64,000 nucleotides of DNA from Toxorhynchites rutilus septentrionalis (Eukaryota; Arthropoda; Insecta; Diptera; Culicidae). This document shows, piece after piece, positions 1 to 10,641 of the stretch. The DNA is taken from the NCBI RefSeq assembly GCF_029784135.1, contig NC_073745.1, positions 244,245,624 to 244,309,623 of the forward strand, written 5' to 3'. The position numbers and the translations under genes were made by a program. Under the pieces are notes generated by a model. That model did not search any database. It was given only the letters and a program-made list of their open reading frames with translations, and was not told the DNA's origin. Position 1 is the stretch's first letter. The number at the start of each line of letters is the position of its first letter.

Positions 1-1
1 A

Positions 2-3000
2 GATAGAGAGGTCGGAGATATCACTGTTTTTCAGTGGAATTGTCGTAGTCTTATCCCTAAATTGGATACATTCAAATTTTTAATTCATAACTTCAATTGT
101 GATGTTTTTGCTCTGTCCGAAACTTGGCTTTCTTCGCGAGATGATATCTCTTTCCACGATTTTAATATTATACGCTTGGACCGCGATGACAGATACGGAG
201 GGGTACTATTGGGGATCAATAAGTGCCACTCATTTTTTCGAATTGACCTTCCACCTATTGGAGGGATCGAAGCTGTTGCTTGTCATGCAAACATCAGAGG
301 TAAAGACCTCTGTATTGTCAGCTTGTATTGGCCTCCGAGAGCTGCGGTTAGCCGCAAACAACTTGATGACATGTGCTCACTTCTTCCTGAGCCACGATTG
401 ATCTTGGGAGACTTCAACTCTCACGGAACTGCCTGGGGGGAACAGTACGACGACAATCGTTCATTGTTGATATATGACCTTTGTAACAACTTCAATATGA
501 CCGTTTTGAACACTGGGGAAACAACACGTGTACCTAAACCTCCTGCTAACCCAAGTGCTCTTGACCTCTCGCTTTGCTCGAATTCACTATCGTTAGATTG
601 CAAGTGGAATGTAATCCAGGACCCCAACGGTAGTGATCACTTGCCAATCAAAATTTCCATCACCATTGGGTCGAATTCTTCTGAATCTATAAACATGGCA
701 TATGACCTCACAAGACACATTGACTGGAAAAAATATTCGGACGCGATTGCTCTAGCCATCAATTCCAGAGATGGTTTACCTCCATTGGAGGAGTATAACT
801 TCCTTTCTCGTTTGATCTATGACAGCGCGGTTCGCGCTCAAACGAAACCCATCCCAGGTTCCACTATTCGTCGAAGGCCTCCCAATCCATGGTGGGATAG
901 CATATGTTCCAAGCTTTATGTAGAAAAATCGAATGCATTTAAAGCTTTTCGGAAACGTGGAACCCCTGAAAATTTTCAGACGTATTTGGACCTTGAAAAT
1001 CAATTTAAAAACTTGATCAAAGGGAAAAAACGTGCTTATTGGCGAAATTTCGTGGGAGGTTTGTCACGAGAAACGTCAATGAAAAAATTATGGAAAGTGG
1101 CTCGAAACATGAGAAATCGCTCTTCAACGAATGAAAGCGAAGAATATTCATATCGATGGATTTTTAATTTTGTACGGAAGGTTTGTCCTGATTCCGCTCC
1201 TGTGCAAAAAATTGTTCGAGATATACCACAAGATAGGTGCGATCTTGATTCCGAGTTTTCGATGGTAGAATTCTCTCTTGCTCTCCTTTCATGTAACAAT
1301 TCTGCTCCGGGATCGGATAGAATTAAGTTCAACTTGCTGAAAAATCTCCCTGATGTGGCGAAACATCGCTTGTTGAACTTATTCAATCGGTTTCTGGAGC
1401 ATAATATTGTTCCAGATGATTGGAGACAAGTACGAGTTATAGCTATTCAAAAACCCGGAAAACCCGCGTCCGACTTCAATTCGTACCGCCCAATAGCAAT
1501 GCTGTCTTGTATACGGAAATTGTTGGAGAAAATGATCTTGTTTCGCCTTGATCGATGGGTTGAAACGAATGGCCTACTCTCAGATACACAATATGGGTTC
1601 CGCAGGGGCAAGGGGACGAATGATTGTCTTGCGTTGCTTTCTTCAGAAATTCAAATGGCTTACGCCGAAAAAAAACAAATGGCTTCAGTATTCTTGGACA
1701 TAAAGGGGGCCTTTGATTCTGTTTCAATAGAGGTTTTGTCAGAAAAATTACACTCTCGGGGTCTGCCGCCTCTATTGAATAATATGTTATATAACTTGCT
1801 TTGTGAGAAACATTTGAACTTTTCTCACGGAGATTCGGCAGTAAGTCGGGTCTCTTACATGGGCCTCCCCCAGGGCTCATGTTTAAGCCCCCTTTTGTAC
1901 AACTTCTATGTAAGCGACATCGACAATTGCCTTACACAAAATTGCAGCCTAAGACAACTTGCAGATGATGGAGTGGTGTCTGTCGTAGGATCAAACGAAT
2001 CCGACCTGCAAGGACCCTTACAAGATACTTTGAACAATTTTTCAACCTGGGCCATTGGGCTAGGGATCGAATTCTCCACGGAGAAAACAGAGATGGTGGT
2101 TTTTTCTAGGAAGCATAGACCAGCAAAACCAAAGCTTCAACTTTTGGGTAAACCGATCACTCATGCTATGTCATTCAAGTATCTTGGGGTCTGGTTCGAC
2201 TCCAAATGTACTTGGGGGGCCCATATTAGGTATCTGAGTAAAAAATGTCAACAAAGAATAAACTTTCTCCGTACAATTACCGGCACCTGGTGGGGAGCCC
2301 ATCCCGAAGATCTTATTATGTTGTATCGAACAACTATTCTCTCAGTGATGGAGTATGGCAGTTTCTGTTTTCAATCAGCTGCCAAAACACATCTCATTAA
2401 ACTCGAGCGAATTCAGAATCTTTGTCTCCGTATTGCGTTGGGATGTATGCCCTCAACGCATACCATGAGTCTCGAGGTTTTGGCAGGCGTACTCCCACTA
2501 AAAGATCGCTTCAATTTATTATCTCTTCGGTTCCTCATCCGGTGTAAGGTTATGAATCCATTGGTGATCGGAAATTTTGAGCAATTGATCGAGCTAAATT
2601 TTCACTCCGGATTCATGAGTTCATATCATGAATTCACCTCTATGCAGGTTGTTCCTTCTTCGTATATTCCCAACCGTGTTTGTTTTCCTGACTACATCAA
2701 TTCCTCTGTACATTTCGATCTGTTCATGAAGGAGAAAATCCATGAAAATCCAGATTATCTTAGATTGGGGTTCGTTCCTACAATCTTCAATGCAAAGTAT
2801 GGGCGTGTCAATTGTGATAATATGTACTTTACTGATGGGTCCTCTATGAATGAGTCCACAGGATTTGGAGTGTTCAACGTATTTTTTAGCACCTCACACA
2901 GTCCTTGCTCGGTATATATTGCTGAATTGGCAGCGATATACTGGGCGCTGGACAGCGTCGCCTCACGACCTGTTGAACACTATTACATTGTAACGGATAG

Positions 3001-3664
3001 TCTTAGCTCTGTCGAAGCTATCCGTTCAGTGAGGCCGGAAAAGCACTCGCCGTACTTCCTTGAGAGAATACGAGAAATTTTGAGTGCTTTATCCAGACGC
3101 TGTTATGTCATTACCTTTGTCTGGGTCCCTTCACATTGCTCAATTCCGGGTAATGAGAGGGCTGACTCATTGGCAAAGGTAGGTGCAATTGAAGGCGATA
3201 TATATCAGCGTCAAATCGCCTTCAATGAATTTTATTCTTTAGTTCGCAAAAATACCATCGCTAACTGGCAACTCAAGTGGAATGAAGATGAATTGGGCCG
3301 GTGGTTTCACTCGATTATCCCAAAGGTAAGCCTCAAACTGTGGTTCAAAAGTCTGGATTTGAGTCGGGACTTTATTCGCACCTTCTCCCGACTCATGTCC
3401 AATCACTGTTCGTTAGATGCAATACTCTTCCGTTTCAATCTTGCCAGCAGCAATCTCTGCGTTTGTGGCCAAGGTTATCACGACATTGAGCACGTTGTTT
3501 GGTCGTGCGAGGTGTATCTGGTCGCCAGATCGAATTTAGAAAACTCCCTTCGGGCCCGAGGAAGACAGCCCAATGTGCCGGTGAGAGATGTGTTGGCTCG
3601 GTTAGACCTTGATTACATGTCCCATATATATGTTTTCCTTAAAGCTATAGATCTTCGTGTGTGA
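2..3664 (+). CDS. LINE ORF2: endonuclease, reverse transcriptase, RNase H (5' end outside window)
   Basis: This is the replication polyprotein of a non-LTR retrotransposon: it nicks chromosomal DNA, primes cDNA on it, and carries an RNase H. The frame is already open at base 2 and encodes the start of an AP-type endonuclease (ITVFQWNCRSL), so the true start lies left of the window. Visible endonuclease motifs are SETWL, LILGDFNSHGTAWG and GSDHLPI. The reverse transcriptase shows FLDIKGAFDSV (near 1691), LPQGSCLSPLLY and the catalytic LADD (near 1960). RNase H has TDGS (near 2830), AELAAIYWAL, TDSLSS and SHCSIPGNERAD (near 3135-3168), so its acidic residues are present. A Cys/His segment (CVCGQGYHDIEHVVWSC) lies near the C-terminus. 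RNase H downstream of RT points to the I-group (I or LOA clade). No stop or frameshift is visible, so this copy may be young. The closest relative in the window is the broken copy at 29600-34900. Confidence 0.93.
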   Translation, partial: DREVGDITVFQWNCRSLIPKLDTFKFLIHNFNCDVFALSETWLSSRDDISFHDFNIIRLDRDDRYGGVLLGINKCHSFFRIDLPPIGGIEAVACHANIRGKDLCIVSLYWPPRAAVSRKQLDDMCSLLPEPRLILGDFNSHGTAWGEQYDDNRSLLIYDLCNNFNMTVLNTGETTRVPKPPANPSALDLSLCSNSLSLDCKWNVIQDPNGSDHLPIKISITIGSNSSESINMAYDLTRHIDWKKYSDAIALAINSRDGLPPLEEYNFLSRLIYDSAVRAQTKPIPGSTIRRRPPNPWWDSICSKLYVEKSNAFKAFRKRGTPENFQTYLDLENQFKNLIKGKKRAYWRNFVGGLSRETSMKKLWKVARNMRNRSSTNESEEYSYRWIFNFVRKVCPDSAPVQKIVRDIPQDRCDLDSEFSMVEFSLALLSCNNSAPGSDRIKFNLLKNLPDVAKHRLLNLFNRFLEHNIVPDDWRQVRVIAIQKPGKPASDFNSYRPIAMLSCIRKLLEKMILFRLDRWVETNGLLSDTQYGFRRGKGTNDCLALLSSEIQMAYAEKKQMASVFLDIKGAFDSVSIEVLSEKLHSRGLPPLLNNMLYNLLCEKHLNFSHGDSAVSRVSYMGLPQGSCLSPLLYNFYVSDIDNCLTQNCSLRQLADDGVVSVVGSNESDLQGPLQDTLNNFSTWAIGLGIEFSTEKTEMVVFSRKHRPAKPKLQLLGKPITHAMSFKYLGVWFDSKCTWGAHIRYLSKKCQQRINFLRTITGTWWGAHPEDLIMLYRTTILSVMEYGSFCFQSAAKTHLIKLERIQNLCLRIALGCMPSTHTMSLEVLAGVLPLKDRFNLLSLRFLIRCKVMNPLVIGNFEQLIELNFHSGFMSSYHEFTSMQVVPSSYIPNRVCFPDYINSSVHFDLFMKEKIHENPDYLRLGFVPTIFNAKYGRVNCDNMYFTDGSSMNESTGFGVFNVFFSTSHSPCSVYIAELAAIYWALDSVASRPVEHYYIVTDSLSSVEAIRSVRPEKHSPYFLERIREILSALSRRCYVITFVWVPSHCSIPGNERADSLAKVGAIEGDIYQRQIAFNEFYSLVRKNTIANWQLKWNEDELGRWFHSIIPKVSLKLWFKSLDLSRDFIRTFSRLMSNHCSLDAILFRFNLASSNLCVCGQGYHDIEHVVWSCEVYLVARSNLENSLRARGRQPNVPVRDVLARLDLDYMSHIYVFLKAIDLRV

Positions 3665-4026
3665 TTGTCCCTACATCCTTATACCCTCCTTTCCTTCCTT
3701 TGCGGGTAATTCGTCCCCTTGCTATAAATAGTAGAATAAGTTGAAATGTAAATAAACTATAGATATACGAATAGATTTAAGAATTGAGTGCTCATCAACA
3801 TTGTTACAATTTCCTTATATCCCATCCTTCTCCTAAAAATATGTCACCCTTCTAAACTCGAGTACACCGCGAGTAATCGGTTTTCCACCTTACTAACCAT
3901 AGATGTAAGAAAATTGTTTATATATATATATATATAGTTTTAAAAATATATTTAAGAATTCGGCTCCTTTAAACTTAAGTAACTGAGCCTGTAAAAATAA
4001 ACGAATTAATAAAAAAAAAAAAAAAA
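3665..4026 (+). mobile_element. 3' UTR and A-tail of the LINE
   Basis: Non-coding tail following the ORF2 stop. It contains CGCGAGTAATCGGTT near 3870, which is also found in the 3' UTR of the - strand LINE (near 29715). It ends with TAACTGAGCCTG, a short ATAAACG stretch and an A run at 4011-4026. The A run marks the right end of the element. The target-site duplication cannot be checked because the left end is outside the window. Confidence 0.8.
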
Positions 4027-4153
4027 CACAAACGATAATGAGTAGTGTTGTAAGATTTCTGCCGATTAAGCAATTGTGATATTAATTTGATAGTTATATC
4101 ATCAGTGCATTATGTGAAATATGATGTTGTCCGAAATATGATTCAGAACGGTA

Positions 4154-4603
4154 TAGGGCTTTCAGATTAAACACTCACGCAAAAAAAAAAATGTAAAAGC
4201 TCCTTATAAATTTCTTTTTTCGTTCCGTCGATGGTAACACTGCATTTCCCACTTTGTGACGATAATATTTGACTACTCGTTCAGTCTGATCGGATGGTTT
4301 TTAGTGTCAAGATGAATAATTTACAAGAACGTGTATTTTTAGTGAAATCGTATTACTCGAGCAACCGAAGCCTTAATGATAATTCGAAATGACTCGATTT
4401 TTCAATTACATCGACGTCATAATGTTAGAGTTGTTCATGAAGAATTTTGTTCTTCGCTTAATACGCGTTATCGAAAAAAGGGGTGGTCACATCGAAAATT
4501 TCCTAAAATAAGCTTTATTTTCATTTTTTTTAAATGAAAATCGGTTCTTTTTTGTAGAAGTTATTAAAATTTGTTGCGTGAGCGTTTAATGTGAAAGACC
4601 CTG
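4154..4603 (+). mobile_element. Internally deleted Tc1/IS630-type MITE with a transposase N-terminal stub
   Basis: About 450 bp bounded by imperfect terminal inverted repeats: left AGGGCTTTCAGATTAAACAC, right (reverse complement) AGGGTCTTTCACATTAAACG. Both are followed by CTCACGCAA. TA dinucleotides flank both ends (4152-4153 and 4604-4605), as expected for Tc1/mariner-type insertion. Inside, 4312-4392 encodes 26 residues beginning MNNLQERVFLVKSYYSS. This resembles the N-terminal helix-turn-helix (DUF4817-type) of insect IS630-like transposases and then runs into TGA. The DDE region is absent, so the copy depends on an outside transposase. Confidence 0.6.
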
Positions 4604-4605
4604 TA

Positions 4606-5244
4606 CAAAATCGCTGAAAATTTTCGCAGAGCACCAGTTTCAAGTAGTGATAAAAACAATAGTCGATGTATATGTACAATCGACATCTGAATTAGCCGTT
4701 TAGTGATTCAAGAAATATTTTAATGGGTGTCTTCATTAAGATATAGAACTACAAAAAGGTAACACTTTTTTGAATGTGTGTCATAATGACAGTTGTCATT
4801 TATTTTGTGACGTCATACAGTGCTTGTAGTGTTCTATATGGATCATTGGTGCAGTTGTGAATGCAGTAATAAGCTTTCTTGTAACATCACGGTGTCATAT
4901 TTAATAGTCCGAGTTAGGGAACCGCTTCACGGTATGCACAAATGTATTGGAAATTTCAATTTCAATACTATTCTACTATTTAATCCATTTTTGAATTAAC
5001 TATTGAAAAGGTAGTAATTTTTTACTCTACTTTATATTGTTCAAGTCGAATGGTGCAAAAATGTCGTATACCATTACGATATGAATGAGAAATAAGCGTT
5101 CAAAATAGGATTGTTTTGAAGACACGACCGATTTTTAGTTTATCAAGTTGTATCCCCAATATGTTCCCGAAAGATGAAGTCTTGCGTGAAAAAAAATCAA
5201 TCCTGAAGGAAACATATAAACATATAAAATAAACTATTACTATT
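4606..5244. other. Gene-free AT-rich spacer
   Basis: No coding region of substance, no clear repeat boundary and no known motif was seen here. Confidence 0.5.
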
Positions 5245-5940
5245 ACACTGAATTCGCTTTCGCTTACGCGGCTTTAGGAATTTCGCGGTTTGTTTTTGCG
5301 TATTTGTGCTCCCACGGCCGAGTGGTTAGCGTAACACAATATCATGCCGGGGATTCGGGTTCGATTCCCGTTCTAGCCGGGGATTTTTCGTCGAAGAAAT
5401 TTATTCGGACTTGCACTGAGGTCACGTGTATTCTAGAGCTCGCCACTCCAGAATACATTCAAGGCGTATAATTCGGCATAGCAATCTCAACTAAATACTA
5501 CTAATAAAAATGACGCAAGTAATACTTACGTTGGGAAGGCACAAATTTCACTGGGAACGTTAGTGCCATCCAAGAAGAAGAAGAAGTTTCGCGCTGATTT
5601 TGGAATTTACGCGGTTTTTTTGCGCGGCAATTTTCAACCACGTGACTTTTCACGAAATAAGTTTGTATTGTATCACTGATAAGTAGCTGAGAAATAAAAG
5701 GGGAAACAGATATCATGATTCAAGCATGCAAAAAAAAGTTAATCAATTGTTAGAATATGGGTTGCATTTTAAACTAATAATTCACTGTTTGATAGATTTT
5801 TACATGGATTTAGATTTACGCGGTTTATTTTTACGCTGATTTTGGAATTTACGCATTTTGTTACACTGATTTTGGAATTTGCCGTTTTTTTACGCGCCAC
5901 GTATCCCCCGCGAAAAAAAACCGCTCCAGTGTAAATTAAC
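5245..5940. repeat. Element with TTACACTG ends and internal TTTACGCGG sub-repeats, split by a SINE
   Basis: Left edge TTACACTGAATTCGC and right edge (reverse complement) TTACACTGGAGCGG resemble each other. Between them the phrase GATTTTGGAATTTACGC recurs at least three times (near 5596, 5840 and 5866) in a direct array. It looks like a MITE-type repeat with sub-terminal repeats. The Feilai-like SINE at 5311-5586 interrupts it. No target-site duplication could be fixed. Confidence 0.4.
5311..5586 (+). mobile_element. tRNA-derived SINE, Feilai-like
   Basis: The head is tRNA-like with an A-box (GGCCGAGTGGTTAGCG near 5316) and a perfect B-box (GGTTCGATTCC, 5358-5368) for internal RNA polymerase III transcription. 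The body continues through a shared non-tRNA segment and ends in an AAG/GAA repeat tail. The second copy at 56062-56300 is collinear over most of its length. Feilai is the classic tRNA-related SINE of Aedes aegypti; the family name is from memory and not from an alignment. It is not a functional tRNA gene, because there is no acceptor-stem pairing around the boxes. Confidence 0.75.
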
Positions 5941-6500
5941 TATTATATTCTCAGATGCAAAACGATTCACAAACCATCATTGAATGATTAATGTTCTTTA
6001 CGGTGCATAAGTCATTTATCAAATTAAGATCATGACGATGCATATGTCTTGATAAAAAAAGAATCATTCGTCTCGTAATTGAGACATCTCTTGCTTGAGC
6101 GTTGGTCCTTCCTGACAGCAGAGAGCTAGTGTCAGATAGTTGTTCAGTTATCCAATCTAATTGTTATAATTCAACCAGTTCCCCGGCGAGATTTTCCCAC
6201 GCCTCATGATCATTGCCAAGATAATGATTCCCCACACTCGAGCAATTGTTTTTTTTATCATGGCTTCATCTACGGTGGTCACACGGTTGACCACCATTGA
6301 CTTCCAATTGCACCGCAGCTTCTAATCTAATCTGACTGAGTTGCGATTTTATGGCTTATCGCATGTGGATAGTATCTGCACAGGGTGCATCTGAGGATTC
6401 GAGATTTGTCTCAAAAGTAGGTGAACTGTAAAAATTACAGCAGTTGAAAAGTCGAACATATACACACCTAAGGGAGACGAGGATCGTATAAGTTCGATAA
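5941..6500. other. Gene-free spacer
   Basis: No supported gene or repeat boundary. The right part runs into the mariner remnant. Confidence 0.4.
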
Positions 6501-6504
6501 CTTT

Positions 6505-6851
6505 CCATGTAGCATTAGCGTCGGCTAATTCATGGATTTTTCATGATAATAACGCGTCATCGCATCGAACCCAAATTGAACCGAATTATTTGACCAAACA
6601 TCAAGTAAATGCCATCGAGCAGGCACCATATTCACCTAATATGCCTCCATGCGATTTTGTTTTTGCCACTTCGTGGAAAGAGATTTCAGTCGGTCAAGGA
6701 GATCAAAGAGAATGCGACGCGGGAAGTAAAGGTCATTCCTTCGTCGGCCTGCCAGGGATGCATGGAGGACTGGGTGAAGCGTTCGCACATGTGTGTTGCT
6801 TCAGATGGATCATATTTTGAAGGAGATAAAACAAATTTTCCTGAAATTTAA
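6505..6851 (+). pseudogene. Mariner-type transposase, C-terminal remnant
   Basis: The C-terminal catalytic part of a mariner transposase, split over two frames. The first frame reads WIFHDNNASSHR (second catalytic Asp in HDN) and YSPNMPPCDFVF (third catalytic Asp in PCDF). The second frame continues with VKEIKENATREVK, EDWVKRSHMCVASDG and SYFEGDK, the conserved mariner tail. A frameshift lies near 6665-6690. The N-terminal half and the terminal repeats were not found nearby, so this is a truncated dead copy. It belongs to a different mariner lineage from the two larger copies in the window. Confidence 0.75.
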
Positions 6852-7962
6852 CTCTATTTTGTTTCATTTAAGAATTTTCTGTACTTTCTGATCCTTGGGT
6901 ATATTACTATTCAGCTATTCCATGTCGAACCGATGTAGTGGTTCTCAGATTTCCATGGAAAGTGGTAGTTTTGTTCTTTATCTCAAAATATTAGACCCGT
7001 ATTTTTTTTTTTTTTATTAGGGTACTCATTTCCATTTTGGGGTGGTTCGAAAGCTCAATTTTTAATACTTTTTCCAAAAATTCATAACTTTTGAACCACT
7101 GAACCGATTTAGATGATCGACATATCAAATTGAAGCCAATGAGTTATTACCAGTTGTTAAAAAAATATTTAACTTGCAAAAAAAAATTATTTTATTTTCG
7201 TAATTATTGATCGTAGTCGTTTTTTATAGTTTTCATGGTTTTGGACTAGAGGGCGCTTTTTTATATTTTTTCTTAAAAACTGAGCATTTTTTACATAACA
7301 TATCTCGATATCAGAGATTCCAATTTTTCGTTTTTGAGATATGATTTTTCGAAGTAAACCGGTGGTTCGAAAAATCATTTTTCCCCTCTATCCAAAAATG
7401 ACTTTTTGCAAAAATTCATACCATTTGAACTACTGAACCGATTTAGATGATCGACATATCAAATTGAAGCCAATAAGCCTTCTGTGAAAAAATATCATAC
7501 TTGCGGGAATATTGGATTCAAGTCGCATAGGTCTATTCTAGTCACAAGGGAATATTGAACGAAGACTTAAAACATGTCAATATAATAACTCGAAATCGAA
7601 AAAATAGCATCTCTAATATCGAGATATATACTATGTAAATAATTCTCAGCTTTCCATAAAAAATATAAAGGAAACATAGCGCCCTCTATCTTTAGCCGAG
7701 AAAACTATGAAAAACTAACTCAATAATGTAATTTTTTTTTCGAAGAAAACGAAGCTTCAATTTGATATGTCGATCAAATAAATCGGTCCAGTAATTCGAA
7801 AGTTATGAATTTTTGTGTGGAAAAAATAGGGAAATATGTTTTTTTCCAACTATCGATTATCTTTGAAAAATCATATATAGCATAAATAGCATCTCTGATA
7901 TCGAAATACGTTATGTAAAAAATCCTCAGCTTTCAAGAAAAAATTATAGGAGGTTGTGTCCA

Positions 7963-9593
7963 AGATACGACCGCATAGTTGACGTAGAACTACGCTGTTA
8001 TTTTATATAAGTCGCTTATTTATACCTTCGGATATTATTTATAATGCTGTGAAATTTTAGAAACAACTGCTTAGTAGAAAAATCTCTGAAATAGTTTTTT
8101 CATTGTAGAATCAGTTGACGATAATTTATTGATGATTCATTCTTGCCCTCGCAAAACAATACACTAGCTGATCGTATGTCGCAATTTATTTCATGTCAAT
8201 GCATTGAAAATTTACCTCCAACGTTATTCCGGTGGCCTTTTTCGCAATTGACATAGACTCGGCTACAGTCGATTATATACATGTTGCACCAGCACCCCAT
8301 TATTCCACATCTCATAACTACATCAATATATCTTTGGCACCGCATGGAAACAACAACAATGACAACACTAGCAAGTATCAAATATCCTGATACATGTTAT
8401 TTAGTATTGCCTCAAAGGAATCGCACCTCTAGGCATCGTTCGTACAACGTAAACCAAGCGCCAAACAAGCGTTCGCCATAGCATGTATACAGAGCCATAT
8501 ATTGGTGGCTTGAAACTACTAGGAATATAAACACTTCTCATCATTTTGCGCTATTCTCAAAAGAAACTCTTCTGTTAATATTACTGGCCTCGAAAAAAGT
8601 TGCATTACTTTCTCATCCTCGAGAGAAGCGCAGTTCTCACACTTAGTGGAGGAAGTTTTGCTACTGACAAGCGAAACCTAATCACATAAATAAAGTTCCA
8701 GAACGACATTTACATTCTTGGTGACTAAACAAGCGAAATAAACTCTGTTTGTTGATAACAACCTCGAAAACAGTAGCAATGCTTCATTATGATCAATATT
8801 AGCGCAAATGCAATCCTAGTTGAAGGCAGTTTTACGATTGGTACACGAACCCAAATAACTTATAACATTCCAGTAAGACATTCGAGATGCTTGATATTCC
8901 CCAAATAATTTTTTGACGCATAACCTTAACGCCTGCTTCGCCATAACGTCAATTTAATGCATTGATGCATTCTCAAAGGCACCAACGAAGCCCTTATGAT
9001 GACGGAAAACAAACAATGTTAACTGCTTGGAAAAAGACTGAATTATGCCACACAGCTTGTACTCTGCTGTAACACCTATCGATGCGAATTCGCTGATGAG
9101 TGTGTCAAGAGCGACCGTCTTAACTACCAGCGGGGGGAGCTTGATTTTGGTTGCTGCCTGGGTAACGACGTTTACATTTTCGACCGACGCGCCTACTTCG
9201 CAGTTGTTCGATGCGGTGCCACATTAAAGAAGGCTCGGTTCAGTGCGAGCGCTTTTCACTGCACCAACATCGCGTGCATCATTAGATGACGCTTGCCTCG
9301 AAATTTTATTGTCCCTGGCAATGCGTTCGTTTTTTGCAGGGCTAGAGCTTGCCTTCCTCTTCTTCTTGCTCATCACACATTACGCGAAGCGTCCAATTTA
9401 TGACGCGGAAAGAAAAATACACGATACGAATAACGCGAAAAAAACGAACAGAAAAACCAAACGACGATATCCAAGTTGGATTACCACCGGTGGGGTCCAA
9501 TCTTAGATCGAAGCGCAGCGAAAGCAAAGTTTCATAAAAACGTGACCTATTTTCTGATTTGGCACCCTTAATGAAAGACGTAGTTCTACGTCA
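7963..9593 (-). mobile_element. Element with GACGTAGWACTACG ends, carrying a LINE-type ORF1 remnant
   Basis: The interval is bounded by TTGACGTAGAACTACG near 7979 and its reverse complement near 9577-9593. Flanking sequence on both sides belongs to the foldback arm, so this is an insertion. A second copy on the + strand (about 17145-17900) shares the outer part (GGGTGCCAAATCAGAAAA, GGTCACGTTTTTATGAAA) and the inner part (AAATTGCGACATAYGA, TAGTGTATTGTT). The matching ends would suit a DNA transposon. The contents (8954-9373) look like a non-LTR ORF1, so the class is unresolved. Confidence 0.45.
8954..9373 (-). pseudogene. gag-like ORF1 remnant of a non-LTR element
   Basis: Reading leftwards from an ATG at 9373 gives a basic N-terminus (MSKKKRKASSSPAKNERIAR). 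An in-frame TAA follows at 9226-9224, then the same frame stays open to 8954. The later part contains IKLPPLVVKTVALDTLISEF and GVTAEYKLCGI, the style of nucleic-acid-binding ORF1/gag proteins of mosquito Jockey-type LINEs. No zinc knuckle was found further down. Family assignment is from memory of the motif style and is tentative. Confidence 0.4.
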
Positions 9594-9701
9594 AAAATAT
9601 AAAAAAATATAGCCCCCTCTAGTCCAAAGCCATGAAAACAATAAAAAACGACTACAGTCATAAATTACGAAAAAAAAATCATTTCTTTTGCAAGTTTGAT
9701 A

Positions 9702-10018
9702 TCTATATAAATACAAATGTAAGGCAAAGTATCTTGGTAAGCGGAAAACCCGAAGAAGGGATGGTGCGATTTCAGCCTTCTTTATTTTGTTGTATTCGTC
9801 TCTTCCCGTAGATCAATATAGTGGAGAGAAAAACCGGAAAATTTTCGGAAAACGTTGAAGAAAGGTCGGAAAATTCGGAAAACTGAATTCCCACATGTTC
9901 GAAAATTACATCATAATAAGCGTTGTCAGTCCATTCGATATTTGCGCTATCGAAATTGATCTTTGTTCGTAATTGGAAATGGATTTTCAGGCGAAATAAC
10001 GTATTTCCATATCTTATA
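9702..10018 (+). mobile_element. Helitron 5' part, truncated
   Basis: Begins with A|TCTATATAAATACAAATG and continues in parallel with the start of the complete copy at 10019 (AAACCCGA, GGAYGGTKCGATTT). Its own 3' hairpin end is missing because the second Helitron follows directly. An internal phrase (GAAATTGATCTTTGTTCG near 9953) recurs near 17030. Confidence 0.5.
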
Positions 10019-10402
10019 TCTATAAATAAAAATGGAAGGCCAAATGTGTTGGTGTGCCCTAAACCCGAGGAAGGAATGGTTCGATTTGAGCAGTCTTTAT
10101 TTTGTAATATTCTCTCTATCAAACATGTCTTCCATGCAACGGAGAAACATGTTATTTCCAAATGCTTGAAGAATCATGAACGAGAATTGTGTCTGAAAAT
10201 AATTTTATATTATAAGGACGAATTTTTGTAGAAGTACTAGATAATTTATAGCAAAAAGAAATTGTAAAAGGTCAAAGGGTAATCAATCAATGAAGAGTGA
10301 TTGGACTCACTAACGTTCACTTAGTAAGAAAACGTGGATGTTTGGAAGTATTCAAATCAAAAAATCTATTTTGGGCGGGACGAAGTTCGTCGGTTCAGCT
10401 AG
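10019..10402 (+). mobile_element. Non-autonomous Helitron, complete
   Basis: About 384 bp. The left end is TC (TCTATAAATAAAAATGG) preceded by A. The right end is CTAG followed by T, so it is inserted in an A/T site as Helitrons are. Just before the 3' end lies a short palindromic stem, ACGAAGTTCGT (near 10380), which fits the 3' hairpin terminator of rolling-circle transposons. There is no coding capacity, no inverted repeats and no target duplication, consistent with the class. Related 5' ends lie at 9702 and 19423. Confidence 0.7.
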
Positions 10403-10641
10403 TTTTTCAATAAAAGGCTAGCTGAACTAGGCTAGGCTTTAATTTGATATGTCGACCATTAAGTCATTTTTCTTGAAAAAGTGGAAAAAAATGATTTTTT
10501 GGACCACCCTAAAATTGATATGAGCACCCTAATAAAAAAAACCAATGCGGTTCTAATATTTTGTGACAAAGAACAAAATTACCCCTTTTGACGAAAATCT
10601 GCGAACCAATATATCGGTTTGGCATGGAATGGCTGTATTAC

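Larger units (their letters stand above)
6912..10635. mobile_element. Foldback element (CAGCCATTCCATG ends) with nested insertions
   Basis: The left end at 6912 reads CAGCTATTCCATGTCGAACC. The right end at 10635, reverse complemented, reads CAGCCATTCCATGCCAAACC. Both arms continue in parallel through TATTAGAC/ACCCG, TTATTAGGGTGC and GGGTGGTCCAAA. Further inside, 7070-7340 and 7590-7960 are inverted copies of one another (phrases: CGACATATCAAATTGAAGC, AGGGCGC, ATATCTCGATATCAGAGAT). Later insertions split the structure: a GACGTAG-ended element (about 7963-9593) and Helitron pieces (9702-10402). TATTACTA occurs just outside both ends (6902-6909 and 10636-10643), a possible 8-bp duplication, although two extra T separate the left one from CAGC. 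End copies recur near 37294, 41145 and 42222. Confidence 0.6.

Noticed and set aside
5311..5390. tRNA gene
   Set aside because: A- and B-boxes are present, but the flanks do not pair as an acceptor stem, and the same unit with its non-tRNA body recurs at 56062. It is a SINE head.
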